Of a DNA stretch of 33,045 bases, positions 24,147 through 31,920 are shown piece by piece. Under the pieces are notes generated by a model. The model did not search any database and was not told the origin of the DNA. It saw nothing but the letters and a program-made list of their open reading frames with translations. Source of the DNA: Lachnospiraceae bacterium (GTDB lineage: Bacteria; Bacillota; Clostridia; Lachnospirales; Lachnospiraceae); assembly GCA_910575605.1 (NCBI GenBank), contig CAJTEW010000028.1:1-33045 (forward strand). The letters run 5' to 3'. The position numbers and the translations under genes are program-made. Each line of letters starts with the position of its first letter. The stretch's first letter is position 1.

Positions 24147-25892
24147 TTACTTTACTGTCTGCATATAACTTTCAAAAGCTGACGGTATAGGATATGTTTC
24201 CTTTATCTCTTCGGGCCGCACAAAAAGATATTCTTTCTTATTTATTTTCTCCAGTTCATCTACCAAAACTGCATAACCTGTCATATGCCATTCTACATGG
24301 CTGAAAATATGCTTTGCTTCCCCAAGGCTTCGAATTTGTATGGGCATAAGGCCTATATCCTTACAGTAAGCTGTCACCTCGTCGGGGGTCAAATGTCCTT
24401 CCACTCCGGGAAGCTCATAAAGGCCTGCAAGAAGTCCTCTGCCAGAGCGCTTGCTTATGGCTATTTTGTCATGGTCTCTAAAAACTAAAATAGTATGCTT
24501 TTCTATCCTGCGCTTTTTTGGCTTCTTTCTTACAGGCAGTTCTCCTGTCCGGTTCTGTTTTCTTGCCTCACAGTACATGAAGGCCGGGCATTTTCCACAC
24601 CCAGGCTCTGCGTTTGGCACACATACAAGGGCTCCAAGCTCGATAAGACCCTGGTTGAAGTCTCCGGGCGCATGTTTTGGAATCACCTTCTTAAGCCTCT
24701 CTTCTATGCTCTTTCTGGTGCCCTGCTTCATGATGTCCCTGTCGTCACCTGTAATACGGGTAATCACACGGAGTACATTTCCATCCACTGCCGGCTGTGC
24801 AAGATTGTATGCAAAGGAGCTGATAGCTCCAGCCGTATAGCTCCCTATTCCGGTAAGGGAGCAAATCTCTTCGTAAGTATCCGGGAATTCTCCGTGATAG
24901 TCTATTACAATCTGCCTTGCGGCTTTCTGCATATTTCTTACCCGGTTATAATATCCAAGTCCTTCCCACAGCTTTAAAAGTTTATCTTCTTCTGCCTGTG
25001 CAAGCGCCTTCACATCTGGAAGCTCCTTAAGAAACCGGGCATAATAAGGCTTTACTGCCTCTACTCTTGTCTGCTGCAGCATAATCTCAGATACCCAGAT
25101 ACGGTAAGCGTCCTTTGTATCACGCCAGGGAAGCTGTCTTTTGTTTTTTCTGTACCATTCTATGATATCATCTGCAAAGATATCTGTATGTGCCTTTAAA
25201 AGCCCCGAAGCATTAAGCACAACCGGAACTTCCTGTGAAACCACAATACTTTCTTGTGTAACTTCACAATCGTACGCAAGCAGCTTTACACCTGCCTTTG
25301 CCGCCTCCTCTAACGCCTCTGCAAACTGCGGATGTGTATCTGTATTGGGTGTAAAATAACGGACTCCCTTCATCTGTATTACAAAGAATATATATGCTTC
25401 ATAGCCATCCTCTGCCGCCTGCCTCAGCTCTGTCACATGCTTGACGGCCCGTTGGCTGGGAGCATCAGGAAACCTTACAATTCCGTCCTCTTCTAAAGTC
25501 ACGCCCTTTACTTCAATGAGAATCCTCCTGCCTTCTGCCTCAACATATAGATCAATCCTGGAGTTTCCATATGTATATTCCGGCCGTATAATTGTGACAT
25601 CACGAAAAAGATTCCCTGCCTCAAGCCATTCTTTCACGGCCTTATTCGGCACCTGGGAATCCATATTCACCATGCGGCGTCCCTTCTCTACAGCAATCAA
25701 ATCCCATCTTGTTTTTCTGCCTGGATTCATACTGTCCTGCACATAAACAACAGTTCCTTCTTTTAGAAGCTCAGCGCATCGTCCTGTATTTTTTACATGT
25801 ACTGTTTCTATAAAACCGTCAATCCTCACATGAGCAATGAAACGGTTAGGGCGGTCAATAAAAACCCCTTTTTTTATGTTTGAATATTTCAT
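24147..25892 (-). CDS. SfsA-MutY fusion: nuclease plus A/G-specific DNA glycosylase
   Basis: One uninterrupted 581-residue frame joins two proteins. Residues 1-228 are SfsA-like (FIDRPNRFIAHVRIDGF, HVKNTGRCAELL, then RIDLYVEAEGRRILIEVKG with the nuclease-type Asp113/114...Glu127-x-Lys129). Residues about 240-581 are MutY: SEIMLQQTRVE with catalytic Glu269, the helix-hairpin-helix LTGIGSYTAGAI (346-357), catalytic Asp370 in PAVDGN, and a [4Fe-4S] cluster at Cys424, 432, 435 and 441. The C-terminal Nudix-like domain carries AISKRSGRGLLAGLYELPGV and HIFSHVEWHM for 8-oxoG recognition. MutY removes adenine opposite 8-oxoguanine. SfsA is a DNA/RNA nuclease of unclear role. The linker (229-240) is short. 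It begins 6 nt after the alarmone synthetase's stop, so it is translationally coupled. Confidence 0.92.
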   Translation of the reverse strand: MKYSNIKKGVFIDRPNRFIAHVRIDGFIETVHVKNTGRCAELLKEGTVVYVQDSMNPGRKTRWDLIAVEKGRRMVNMDSQVPNKAVKEWLEAGNLFRDVTIIRPEYTYGNSRIDLYVEAEGRRILIEVKGVTLEEDGIVRFPDAPSQRAVKHVTELRQAAEDGYEAYIFFVIQMKGVRYFTPNTDTHPQFAEALEEAAKAGVKLLAYDCEVTQESIVVSQEVPVVLNASGLLKAHTDIFADDIIEWYRKNKRQLPWRDTKDAYRIWVSEIMLQQTRVEAVKPYYARFLKELPDVKALAQAEEDKLLKLWEGLGYYNRVRNMQKAARQIVIDYHGEFPDTYEEICSLTGIGSYTAGAISSFAYNLAQPAVDGNVLRVITRITGDDRDIMKQGTRKSIEERLKKVIPKHAPGDFNQGLIELGALVCVPNAEPGCGKCPAFMYCEARKQNRTGELPVRKKPKKRRIEKHTILVFRDHDKIAISKRSGRGLLAGLYELPGVEGHLTPDEVTAYCKDIGLMPIQIRSLGEAKHIFSHVEWHMTGYAVLVDELEKINKKEYLFVRPEEIKETYPIPSAFESYMQTVK

Positions 25893-25898
25893 AAAGCT

Positions 25899-26546
25899 CT
25901 AATTCATTCCTTGATGTTCCAGGCATGTCTGAATGGCCTCATTAAGCGAAAGCATCTTTTCATCAAGTGTTGAAACCATCTCTGCACATTCCTGCAGATC
26001 CCTGCTTATGTAGCCTGGTGCATTTCCTTCAAACTTATAATAAATCTTGTGCTCAAGACTTGCCCAGAAATCCATTGCAATCGTCCGAATCTGAATCTCA
26101 ACCTTTGTATCTACAACACTGTCTGACAGAAATATGGGGATAGATACAAGCATGTGGTAGCTCTTATATCCACTTTTCTTCGGGTTTTTAATATAATCTT
26201 TGATGGCTAATACTTTTAAATCGCTCTGATTGCCAATCATCTCTGCCAGGCGGTAAATATCAGATGTAAAAGAACATATAAGCCGGACACCTGCAATGTC
26301 ATTTACATATTTTACCATGTTCTCAATAGATGTCTCGTATCCATACTTTTTTAACTTTTTAACAATACTTTCTGCCGTCTTTACACGCGTCTTTATATGT
26401 TCTATGGGATTATACTGGTGTACATGCTGAAACTCGTCATTTAAAATCTCCAGCTTTGTTCCTACTTCCTTTAATGCTGAATTATATAAAAACATAATTG
26501 TTTTCCAGCTATCCACATCTTCATAGCTTTTGATCGCATTCTGCAT
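25899..26546 (-). CDS. Small alarmone (p)ppGpp synthetase
   Basis: A 215-residue GTP pyrophosphokinase of the RelQ/RelP type with no hydrolase domain. It makes pppGpp/ppGpp from ATP and GTP/GDP. Motifs: IEHIKTRVKTAESIVKKL (48-65), DIAGVRLICSF (83-93) with a catalytic-region arginine, KKSGYKSYHMLV (123-134) and VEIQIRTIAMDFWASLEHKI (149-168). The length equals known small synthetases. It has GGAGAG upstream of its ATG and is the first gene of a pair with the SfsA-MutY fusion, which could link alarmone synthesis with oxidative DNA repair. Confidence 0.92.
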   Translation of the reverse strand: MQNAIKSYEDVDSWKTIMFLYNSALKEVGTKLEILNDEFQHVHQYNPIEHIKTRVKTAESIVKKLKKYGYETSIENMVKYVNDIAGVRLICSFTSDIYRLAEMIGNQSDLKVLAIKDYIKNPKKSGYKSYHMLVSIPIFLSDSVVDTKVEIQIRTIAMDFWASLEHKIYYKFEGNAPGYISRDLQECAEMVSTLDEKMLSLNEAIQTCLEHQGMN

Positions 26547-26728
26547 ATGTCATCTCTCCTTTTTTACCCGAAGAGTGAGCTTTTATACTGATTTAGTATA
26601 GCATAGTTTGGCAGTTTTGTACCGGATTTCATATTTATTTAATATATTTATGGGCAAAATGTTACTTTTCACTCCGTTCATAGTAACATTCACAAATCCA
26701 TTTAAAATTCGCTTAGCAAAAGGATTTT

Positions 26729-27253
26729 TTAGTATTCTATGCCGGGACGGGCTTTTATGCCTATATCGTAAGGGTGTTTTATTTTGTGCATTTTAGTTGC
26801 GTAGTCCGCGGCCTGGATAATTCGGTCGGAGGCTTCGTGGCCGGTTAGAATGACTTCCTGTCTTTCAGGTTTATGTTCCAGGAAGCTTAACAGCTTATCT
26901 TCGTTTAGAAGGCCGAGTGTTACAGCGCATAGAGCTTCATCTAAGAGGAGCATATCGAAGGGGGAGCAGAATTTTACGATTTCGTCTAAGGCTTTGTTAT
27001 TGTAGTGGGCGGCTTCTGCTTTTTCTTCGCTGTTCATCTGACTAAAGAATTTTACTCTGTCACGACCCGGAAGGCAGGTTACAGCTGGCAGGGCTTCTAA
27101 TACAGCCCTCTCGCCTGAACTATTATCTTTTAAAAACTGATAGACAAGTATTTTCCTCCCATAACCTGCAGCACGCATAATAAGGCCCATAGCTGCAGTA
27201 GTCTTTCCTTTGCCGTCTCCATAATATAGGTGTATCCTTCCTGTATCTGTCAT
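26729..27253 (-). CDS. cobO: Corrinoid adenosyltransferase (CobA/CobO type)
   Basis: A 174-residue ATP-binding enzyme that transfers the adenosyl group of ATP to cob(I)yrinic acid a,c-diamide or cobinamide, for B12 synthesis or salvage. The reversed-style P-loop GDGKGKTTAAMG (12-23), VYQFLKDN, MLLLDEALCAV (Walker B) and EVILTGHEASDRIIQAADY are diagnostic. The length is typical (about 170-200). CAGGAGGG precedes the ATG. It lies 49 nt downstream of the PTS permease, on the same transcript or nearly so. No other cobalamin gene is in the window, so the pairing is unusual. Confidence 0.9.
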   Translation of the reverse strand: MTDTGRIHLYYGDGKGKTTAAMGLIMRAAGYGRKILVYQFLKDNSSGERAVLEALPAVTCLPGRDRVKFFSQMNSEEKAEAAHYNNKALDEIVKFCSPFDMLLLDEALCAVTLGLLNEDKLLSFLEHKPERQEVILTGHEASDRIIQAADYATKMHKIKHPYDIGIKARPGIEY

Positions 27254-27302
27254 AGTTTCCCTCCTGTTCCTTGGTTCACGGAGTTGTAACTTTCATTCCT
27301 TC

Positions 27303-28367
27303 TTACAGCTCCAGCTTCATGTCGCCGAATTTTATCCAGCCTTTCTTTCGCATGAATTCTGAAATAAGAAGTGTCACTGCCGCAGGCAGAACAATCTGTA
27401 TTGTAAGTATTTTTAGCAAAACAACTGCGGCTGTTTCTGTCTGTATCATTGTCTGCCAGGTCATTATCTGCCCTACCAGTCCGGCGGTTCCCATACCGGA
27501 GCCGGTTGCATTGCTTGTCATATGTAAAACCATAGTTCCCACCGGACCCAGTACTGCACTTGAGAGGATAACTGGAAGCCAGATTACTGGTTTTCTTACA
27601 ATATTGGGTACCTGAAGCATAGATGTACCGATGCCCTGCGCTAAAAGGCCGCCCACTTTATTTTCACGATAGCTTGCCACGGCAAAGCCTACCATGTTAC
27701 AGCAGCAGCCTATGGTCGCCGCGCCGGCCGCAAGGCCAGATAAATTTAATATGATTCCCAGCGCCGCCGAGCTGATGGGAAGGGTTAGTATCATGCCCAT
27801 TAATACGGATACTACGATTCCCATAAGAAGCGGCTGCTGTTCTGTTCCCCAGTTAATAATTGAGCCAAGCCAGGTCATAAATGCAGAAATAGGCGGTCCT
27901 AAGATGAGGCCCGCTGCTGAACCGGTTCCGATAGATACAATGGGTGTAACAAGGATATCCACTTTTGTTTTCCCCGATACAAGATGTCCAAAAAAAATGG
28001 CAGAGTATGCGGCAATAAATGCGCCTAAAGGCTCCCCAGGACCAGCATAAATAATCGCTCCGTCTACGAGAACCGTTCCCTCCAGAAGCTTACCTGCAAA
28101 TCCACCCGCCATTCCTGCCGTCAATGCGGAAACGACAACCAAGGGGCTTTCTTTAAACCGGCAGGCCACTGCCGCACCGATGCCTGCGCCTGTAAGAGAT
28201 GCCGCCACCTTTCCGAGAACATATATCATATCACCGGCAGGACCACCTATAAGCGTCCCTGCCTGCTGGATAATAGTTCCGATAATTAGTGTTGCAAATA
28301 AGCCCTGTGCCATTGCACTTAGGCCGTCGATAAATATGCGGTCCAGTATTTTCTTCATTTTTTCCAT
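27303..28367 (-). CDS. PTS IIC permease (PTS_EIIC_2 type)
   Basis: A 354-residue polytopic membrane protein, rich in Gly/Ala, with about 8-10 helices. The repeated stretches GLFATLIIGTIIQQAGTLIG (22-41), LTAGMAGGFAGKLLEGT and GTGSAAGLILGPPISAFMTW match the pfam13303 PTS_EIIC_2 permeases, which lack fused IIA/IIB domains. The substrate and partner EII subunits are not evident. It may be a transporter that has left the phosphotransferase pathway. It has AGAGGAA about 9 nt before the ATG and a good promoter at 28426-28454. The corrinoid adenosyltransferase gene follows. Confidence 0.82.
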   Translation of the reverse strand: MEKMKKILDRIFIDGLSAMAQGLFATLIIGTIIQQAGTLIGGPAGDMIYVLGKVAASLTGAGIGAAVACRFKESPLVVVSALTAGMAGGFAGKLLEGTVLVDGAIIYAGPGEPLGAFIAAYSAIFFGHLVSGKTKVDILVTPIVSIGTGSAAGLILGPPISAFMTWLGSIINWGTEQQPLLMGIVVSVLMGMILTLPISSAALGIILNLSGLAAGAATIGCCCNMVGFAVASYRENKVGGLLAQGIGTSMLQVPNIVRKPVIWLPVILSSAVLGPVGTMVLHMTSNATGSGMGTAGLVGQIMTWQTMIQTETAAVVLLKILTIQIVLPAAVTLLISEFMRKKGWIKFGDMKLEL

Positions 28368-28425
28368 AACTGCTCATTCCTCTATGATTACAAAAATAAC
28401 TATGAGTGTCCTGTTTTTCAGGGAA

Positions 28426-28454
28426 AGTTTATCACAGAAGAGCAGTGAAGTCAA
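28426..28454 (-). promoter_or_regulatory. Promoter of the PTS IIC gene
   Basis: On the minus strand TTGACT (28449-28454) and TAAACT (28426-28431) are 17 nt apart, about 60 nt upstream of the start codon. Confidence 0.65.
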
Positions 28455-28475
28455 TCAGATACGGGCAAGATGAAT

Positions 28476-28504
28476 AAAACAGCCTGGCTGTAAAAGCCCG
28501 GCTG
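28476..28504 (-). terminator. Terminator of the redox operon
   Basis: Read on the minus strand, CAGCC-g-GG pairs with CC-a-GGCTG, followed by TTTTATTC, 16 nt after the NapH-like stop. One mismatch in the stem. It closes the PHP-TlpA-CXXC-ferredoxin operon just before the PTS promoter. Confidence 0.6.
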
Positions 28505-28519
28505 CCGCTTTAATCAAAT

Positions 28520-29368
28520 TCATCTGTACCTGTCCCGGAGGCTCTGCTTTATAAGCGCCATCTTCGGACATGCCCGCAGGCATTCCCCGCACCGGATACA
28601 TTCCGGGCTGTTCGGCTTCTCCCATACCGGTATATCCATCTTACAGGCTTCCTTACATTTCCCACACTTTATGCAAAGTCTCTTTCTCACTTTGTAACGG
28701 TATAAAGAGACTGGATTAAAAAAACTATAAACTGCACCAAGGGGACAGATATATTTACAAAACGGCCGGTACACCCACAGGGACAAAATAACTACCAGCA
28801 GCAGCAGAAAGACCTTCCATGAAAACAGCTTACCCACTGCGCCGCGGATTGACGCGTCAAGAATGGCAAGGGGGATTCCTGCCCCCAGTGTCCCAGAAGG
28901 GCAGATATATTTACAGAACCAGGGGCTTCCCTGCCCGATAATATCCGTAACAAAAAGAGGCAGCAGAACAACAAATACTGCCAGCACCACGTATTTCAAC
29001 CACACAAGCACCTTATGTCCTGGAAGATTCTTGCGTTTCCTGAAAAACGGCACCTTGTAAAGCAGGTCCTGCACAAGCCCGAACGGACAAAGCCACCCAC
29101 AGATAAATCTCCCAAACAAAGAGCCAAAAAATAATAAAAATCCAACAACGTAAAAAGAAAATTTGTAGTCTCTGCTCCCAAGCACCGCCTGCAAGGAGCC
29201 AATGGGACAGGACCCAAGAGCCCCCGGACAGGAATAACAGTTAAGCCCTGGAACACAGGCTGTCTTAAGGGGTCCCGTATAAATGCGCCCTGACGCAAAT
29301 CCATATAAATATCCATTTGTAACTGCCGTAAAAATTATCTGCACCCACAGGCGCACCTTTTCTTTCAT
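28520..29368 (-). CDS. NapH/YccM-like polyferredoxin membrane protein
   Basis: A 282-residue membrane protein with five or so helices and two [4Fe-4S] motifs at the C-terminus: CIKCGKCKEACKMDI and CIRCGECLRACPKMAL. Earlier Cys pairs include GLNCYSCPGALGSCPIG near the N-terminus, CGWLCPFGLVQDLLYK (FICGWLCPFG) and CKYICPSGTLG/CKYICPLGAV, the CxxxCP loops of the NapH/NosR/CcoG family. Such proteins carry electrons across the membrane to periplasmic reductases. An ATG at 29368 is chosen, 4 nt after the CXXC mini-protein's stop; an upstream TTG at 29386 would overlap that gene by 14 nt. It is the last gene of the operon. Confidence 0.85.
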   Translation of the reverse strand: MKEKVRLWVQIIFTAVTNGYLYGFASGRIYTGPLKTACVPGLNCYSCPGALGSCPIGSLQAVLGSRDYKFSFYVVGFLLFFGSLFGRFICGWLCPFGLVQDLLYKVPFFRKRKNLPGHKVLVWLKYVVLAVFVVLLPLFVTDIIGQGSPWFCKYICPSGTLGAGIPLAILDASIRGAVGKLFSWKVFLLLLVVILSLWVYRPFCKYICPLGAVYSFFNPVSLYRYKVRKRLCIKCGKCKEACKMDIPVWEKPNSPECIRCGECLRACPKMALIKQSLRDRYR

Positions 29369-29372
29369 CAAA

Positions 29373-29519
29373 CTAACCAATTCCAATACACTCCAGACAT
29401 ATATTAACCGCCTTTACGAACACAGTAAACGGCTCCTCTCTCATAATTCCCAAATAAAGGAAAACCGTTGCCGTAACAAACAGTACTCTCCGTATCCAGC
29501 TTATCCTTGTCTCACTCAT
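29373..29519 (-). CDS. CD1871A-type CXXC motif mini-protein
   Basis: A 48-residue protein, MSETRISWIRRVLFVTATVF continuing to ICLECIGIG. It has one transmembrane helix (about 11-27) and a C-terminal CLEC (Cys41, Cys44) that gives the CXXC signature of the CD1871A family known from Clostridia. In many genomes such proteins precede a NapH-like 4Fe-4S protein, as here, with stop and next ATG only 4 nt apart. GAGGTG is about 6 nt before the ATG at 29519. The CXXC may accept or pass electrons, or bind metal. It was too small for automated length cut-offs. Confidence 0.82.
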   Translation of the reverse strand: MSETRISWIRRVLFVTATVFLYLGIMREEPFTVFVKAVNICLECIGIG

Positions 29520-29567
29520 GCTGCACACCTCTTATTTTAAGCATTCTTCTTTAACGGATCTCATCCA

Positions 29568-30200
29568 TCACATTTTGCTCTTAACTTCCTCTATAATTTG
29601 TAACCAGCTGTCTTTGTCTCTTGCACCAGTATACGCTTCTCCCACCTGATTTCCATCGCTGTCTACAAAAATGGTTGTAGGCACAGCCTGCACCTGTCTT
29701 AAGATTCCATTTACCAAATCCGGCGATGCCACAATATGAATATAGTCCGCCTGTGTTGATTCCACAATCTCAAGCGCCGTGTCATCTCCTGCTTCATAGA
29801 CATCACAAAGCATACCCACAATCTGAAATTCTTCCCCTTCATATTCACGGCTGATTTCCCCAAGCTCCGGCATCTCTCTGATACATGGCCCGCAGAAAGT
29901 TCCCCAAATATTTACCATCGTAAGATCTGTCTCTTTAAATATATCTTGTGTAACTTCCGTTCCATCCAAAGTTTGAGCAGTAAAGCTTCCAAATACATTC
30001 TTTGCAGGCGTACCTCCGCCTCCTGATCCTGTCTTATCCGCATCACTGTCTGCTCCCGTCTCCTCTTCATATGTCTGTCCTTTGCTGTGCTCATCCTGTG
30101 CAGCCTTTTTAGCTCCACAGCCTGTAAGCATACTTCCTGCTATAAGCATACAAGACAAAACCAGTACGCATACTATTCTAAAGTCCATAAATCTCTTCAT
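29568..30200 (-). CDS. TlpA/ResA-like thioredoxin lipoprotein
   Basis: A 210-residue secreted disulphide reductase. Signal peptide 1-27 ends in a lipobox LTGC, so Cys28 is lipidated. A flexible linker rich in Gly, Asp and Glu (29-68) leads to a TlpA/AhpC-TSA fold with WGTFCGPCIREMPEL (99-113; active-site Cys103 and Cys106) and AVPTTIFVDSDG, the cis-proline loop. It would sit on the outer membrane leaflet and reduce, or take electrons from, proteins facing outside. It is the second gene of the operon: its start overlaps the PHP stop by 4 nt (ATGA). Downstream lie the CXXC mini-protein and NapH-like ferredoxin, the likely electron donors. Confidence 0.9.
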   Translation of the reverse strand: MKRFMDFRIVCVLVLSCMLIAGSMLTGCGAKKAAQDEHSKGQTYEEETGADSDADKTGSGGGGTPAKNVFGSFTAQTLDGTEVTQDIFKETDLTMVNIWGTFCGPCIREMPELGEISREYEGEEFQIVGMLCDVYEAGDDTALEIVESTQADYIHIVASPDLVNGILRQVQAVPTTIFVDSDGNQVGEAYTGARDKDSWLQIIEEVKSKM

Positions 30201-30853
30201 ATTTTAAACTCTCCTTTCCAAAGCATCTCTGCTAATTCCTTCTCTGTCCACGGCATCCACTTAAATTCTGCCCGCCTGCAAGCGATATCATCTGGCTGAT
30301 GAAAGTCCGACCCCACTGTCCTGCCAAGCTTATATTTTTCAGCTGCGCGAAGAGCCTTATCATTGTGGGAATTATGCCGTGGATTTCCGTTATATACTTC
30401 TATCCCGTGAATACAGCCTGTATCTGCCAGAAAGCATTTGGGCCGGAAGGGATGTGCCTGCACGATATAGAGCCCTTCTCTGTCTGCAAGCTCCTTAAAC
30501 TCCTTAAGTCCCTTCATATAAATCCATGGGTGCTCCAATAAAAACTCTTCTGTAAAACCATAGACAAGAAAATCATTCTCATCATAGGGAAATCGAATCT
30601 CCATTCCAAGAAACACCGAAAAATCCATGTCTGCCGCAGCTGCTTTCGCTGCATGGTATCCCCTAAGAAAACGGGCACACACCTTATTCCATTGCCTGTC
30701 TTTTGGACCACCCCGCTCCTTCATGCTGAAATGGTCTGTCACCACTATTCCAGAATATCCTGCTTCCCTATACTGCCTCACACCCTCCTCTGCCGGCACT
30801 CTTCCACAGTGACTTGATTCCGCAGTGTGAAAATGTAATTCTATACAATACAT
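30197..30853 (-). CDS. PHP-domain phosphoesterase
   Basis: A 218-residue PHP-fold protein. ELHFHTAESSHCG (5-17) is the metal-binding HxH motif; ITDHF-like VVTDHFSM (about 35-42), AHPFRP and GSDFHQPDDI add the other histidines and aspartates of a trinuclear metal site. PHP proteins act as histidinol phosphatases, nucleases or phosphoesterases, and no specific substrate can be assigned. The ATG at 30853 is chosen (GGGA 6 nt upstream) over the TTG at 30859. It is the first gene of an operon with the lipoprotein (4-nt overlap), although a direct functional link is not obvious. Confidence 0.85.
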   Translation of the reverse strand: MYCIELHFHTAESSHCGRVPAEEGVRQYREAGYSGIVVTDHFSMKERGGPKDRQWNKVCARFLRGYHAAKAAAADMDFSVFLGMEIRFPYDENDFLVYGFTEEFLLEHPWIYMKGLKEFKELADREGLYIVQAHPFRPKCFLADTGCIHGIEVYNGNPRHNSHNDKALRAAEKYKLGRTVGSDFHQPDDIACRRAEFKWMPWTEKELAEMLWKGEFKI

Positions 30854-31008
30854 ATACAATCCCTGCCTTTACTTTGAGACTACATTGTACGTCTTGCGTA
30901 AAAGTAATGTCTCCGTATCATGTATTATAATATATAACTGGATTTTGGTACAGAGTAAAATAAAAGTAATTATTTAGCTATATTTCTTCCTGAAAAAATG
31001 TTAAAATA

Positions 31009-31061
31009 GGGACAGGGTATTTTTAATCTGGGACGGGGTATTTTTAAAAATACCCCGTCCC
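31009..31061. repeat. GGGGAC-type palindromic repeat, copy 3
   Basis: A perfect 32-nt palindrome, GGGACGGGGTATTTTT (31030-31045) and its complement (31046-31061), preceded by a near-identical half-copy GGGACAGGGTATTTTT (31009-31024). It ends 8 nt before the AAAGGAG site of endonuclease III, so the hairpin would lie in the gene's leader. It shares GGGGAC/GTCCCC ends with the copies at 3961 and 11769. Confidence 0.9.
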
Positions 31062-31077
31062 CAACAAAGGAGAAGCT

Positions 31078-31716
31078 ATGAGAAAAAAAGAACTGGCAAT
31101 AGAAGTAATTGAAAGACTAAAGAAAGAATATCCCGATGCTGGATGCACTCTTGACTATGATCAAGCATGGAAGCTTCTGGTAAGCGTCCGACTTGCCGCC
31201 CAGTGTACTGACGCACGGGTAAACGTGGTTGTGGAAGATCTTTATGCAAAGTATCCTGATGTTAATGCACTGGCTGATGCTGATGCGGCAGATATCGAGG
31301 CAATTGTGAAGCCTTGTGGTCTTGGGAAAAGTAAAGCAAGGGATATAAACGCCTGTATGAAAATACTTCGGGATGAATATAATGGATATGTGCCGGATGA
31401 CTTCAATGCCCTGCTTAAGCTTCCGGGCGTCGGGAGAAAAAGCGCTAATCTGATTATGGGTGATGTCTTTGGGAAGCCGGCAATTGTTACGGATACTCAT
31501 TGTATCAGGCTGTGTAATCGTATTGGTCTTGTAAAGGATATTAAAGAACCGAAAAAAGTAGAGATGGAGCTCTGGAAAATCATTCCTCCAGAGGAGGGGA
31601 GTGATTTTTGCCACCGGCTTGTTTATCATGGACGGGATGTATGTACAGCGAGGACAAAACCTTACTGTGATAAATGTTGTCTTAAAGATATTTGTAAAAA
31701 ATATGGGGTGAAATAG
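31078..31716 (+). CDS. nth: Endonuclease III
   Basis: A 212-residue base-excision repair glycosylase/AP lyase that removes oxidised pyrimidines. Key residues: helix-hairpin-helix LPGVGRKSA (115-123) with catalytic Lys121, VTDTHC with catalytic Asp139, and a [4Fe-4S] cluster at Cys189, 197, 200 and 206. The length matches E. coli Nth (211). The AAAGGAG site 7 nt before the ATG fixes the start. The cluster spacing is Cx7Cx2Cx5C, one residue more than the classical Cx6Cx2Cx5C; the MutY half of the fusion at 24147-25892 shows the same extra residue. The leader is a perfect palindrome (31030-31061), which may influence translation. Confidence 0.95.
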   Translation: MRKKELAIEVIERLKKEYPDAGCTLDYDQAWKLLVSVRLAAQCTDARVNVVVEDLYAKYPDVNALADADAADIEAIVKPCGLGKSKARDINACMKILRDEYNGYVPDDFNALLKLPGVGRKSANLIMGDVFGKPAIVTDTHCIRLCNRIGLVKDIKEPKKVEMELWKIIPPEEGSDFCHRLVYHGRDVCTARTKPYCDKCCLKDICKKYGVK

Positions 31717-31851
31717 CCACATGAAATAGAAATATCTGTTGCTCCAAAATCATAGAAGCAGCCACTAAAATCTCTGGTTCTATGGATGGTTCGTGGCGCA
31801 TATAGCACTTTCTCCCCGTAAGCTCTAAATACTTGTAATTTTAATGTTTCC

Positions 31852-31914
31852 TTAAGAAATTTTCGTTTTGTTTAAGATATTAAACACACTTTGGACATAA
31901 TTATCCTTTATACT
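31852..31914 (+). promoter_or_regulatory. Direct repeats and -10-like box upstream of the structured RNA
   Basis: TTAAGAAATT (31852-31861) and TTAAGATATT (31872-31881) are direct repeats exactly 20 bp apart, as expected for two same-face binding sites of an OmpR-family regulator. A TATACT box lies at 31909-31914. A TTGGAC (31891-31896) is only 12 nt from it, so there is no proper -35; such promoters often need an activator. Nothing was identified between 31717 and 31850. Confidence 0.35.
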
Positions 31915-31920
31915 TTAACT

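Noticed and set aside
31117-31722. A 201-codon minus-strand frame opposite nth
   Set aside because: It mirrors a gene with full catalytic and cluster residues, and has no family-like motif or ribosome site.
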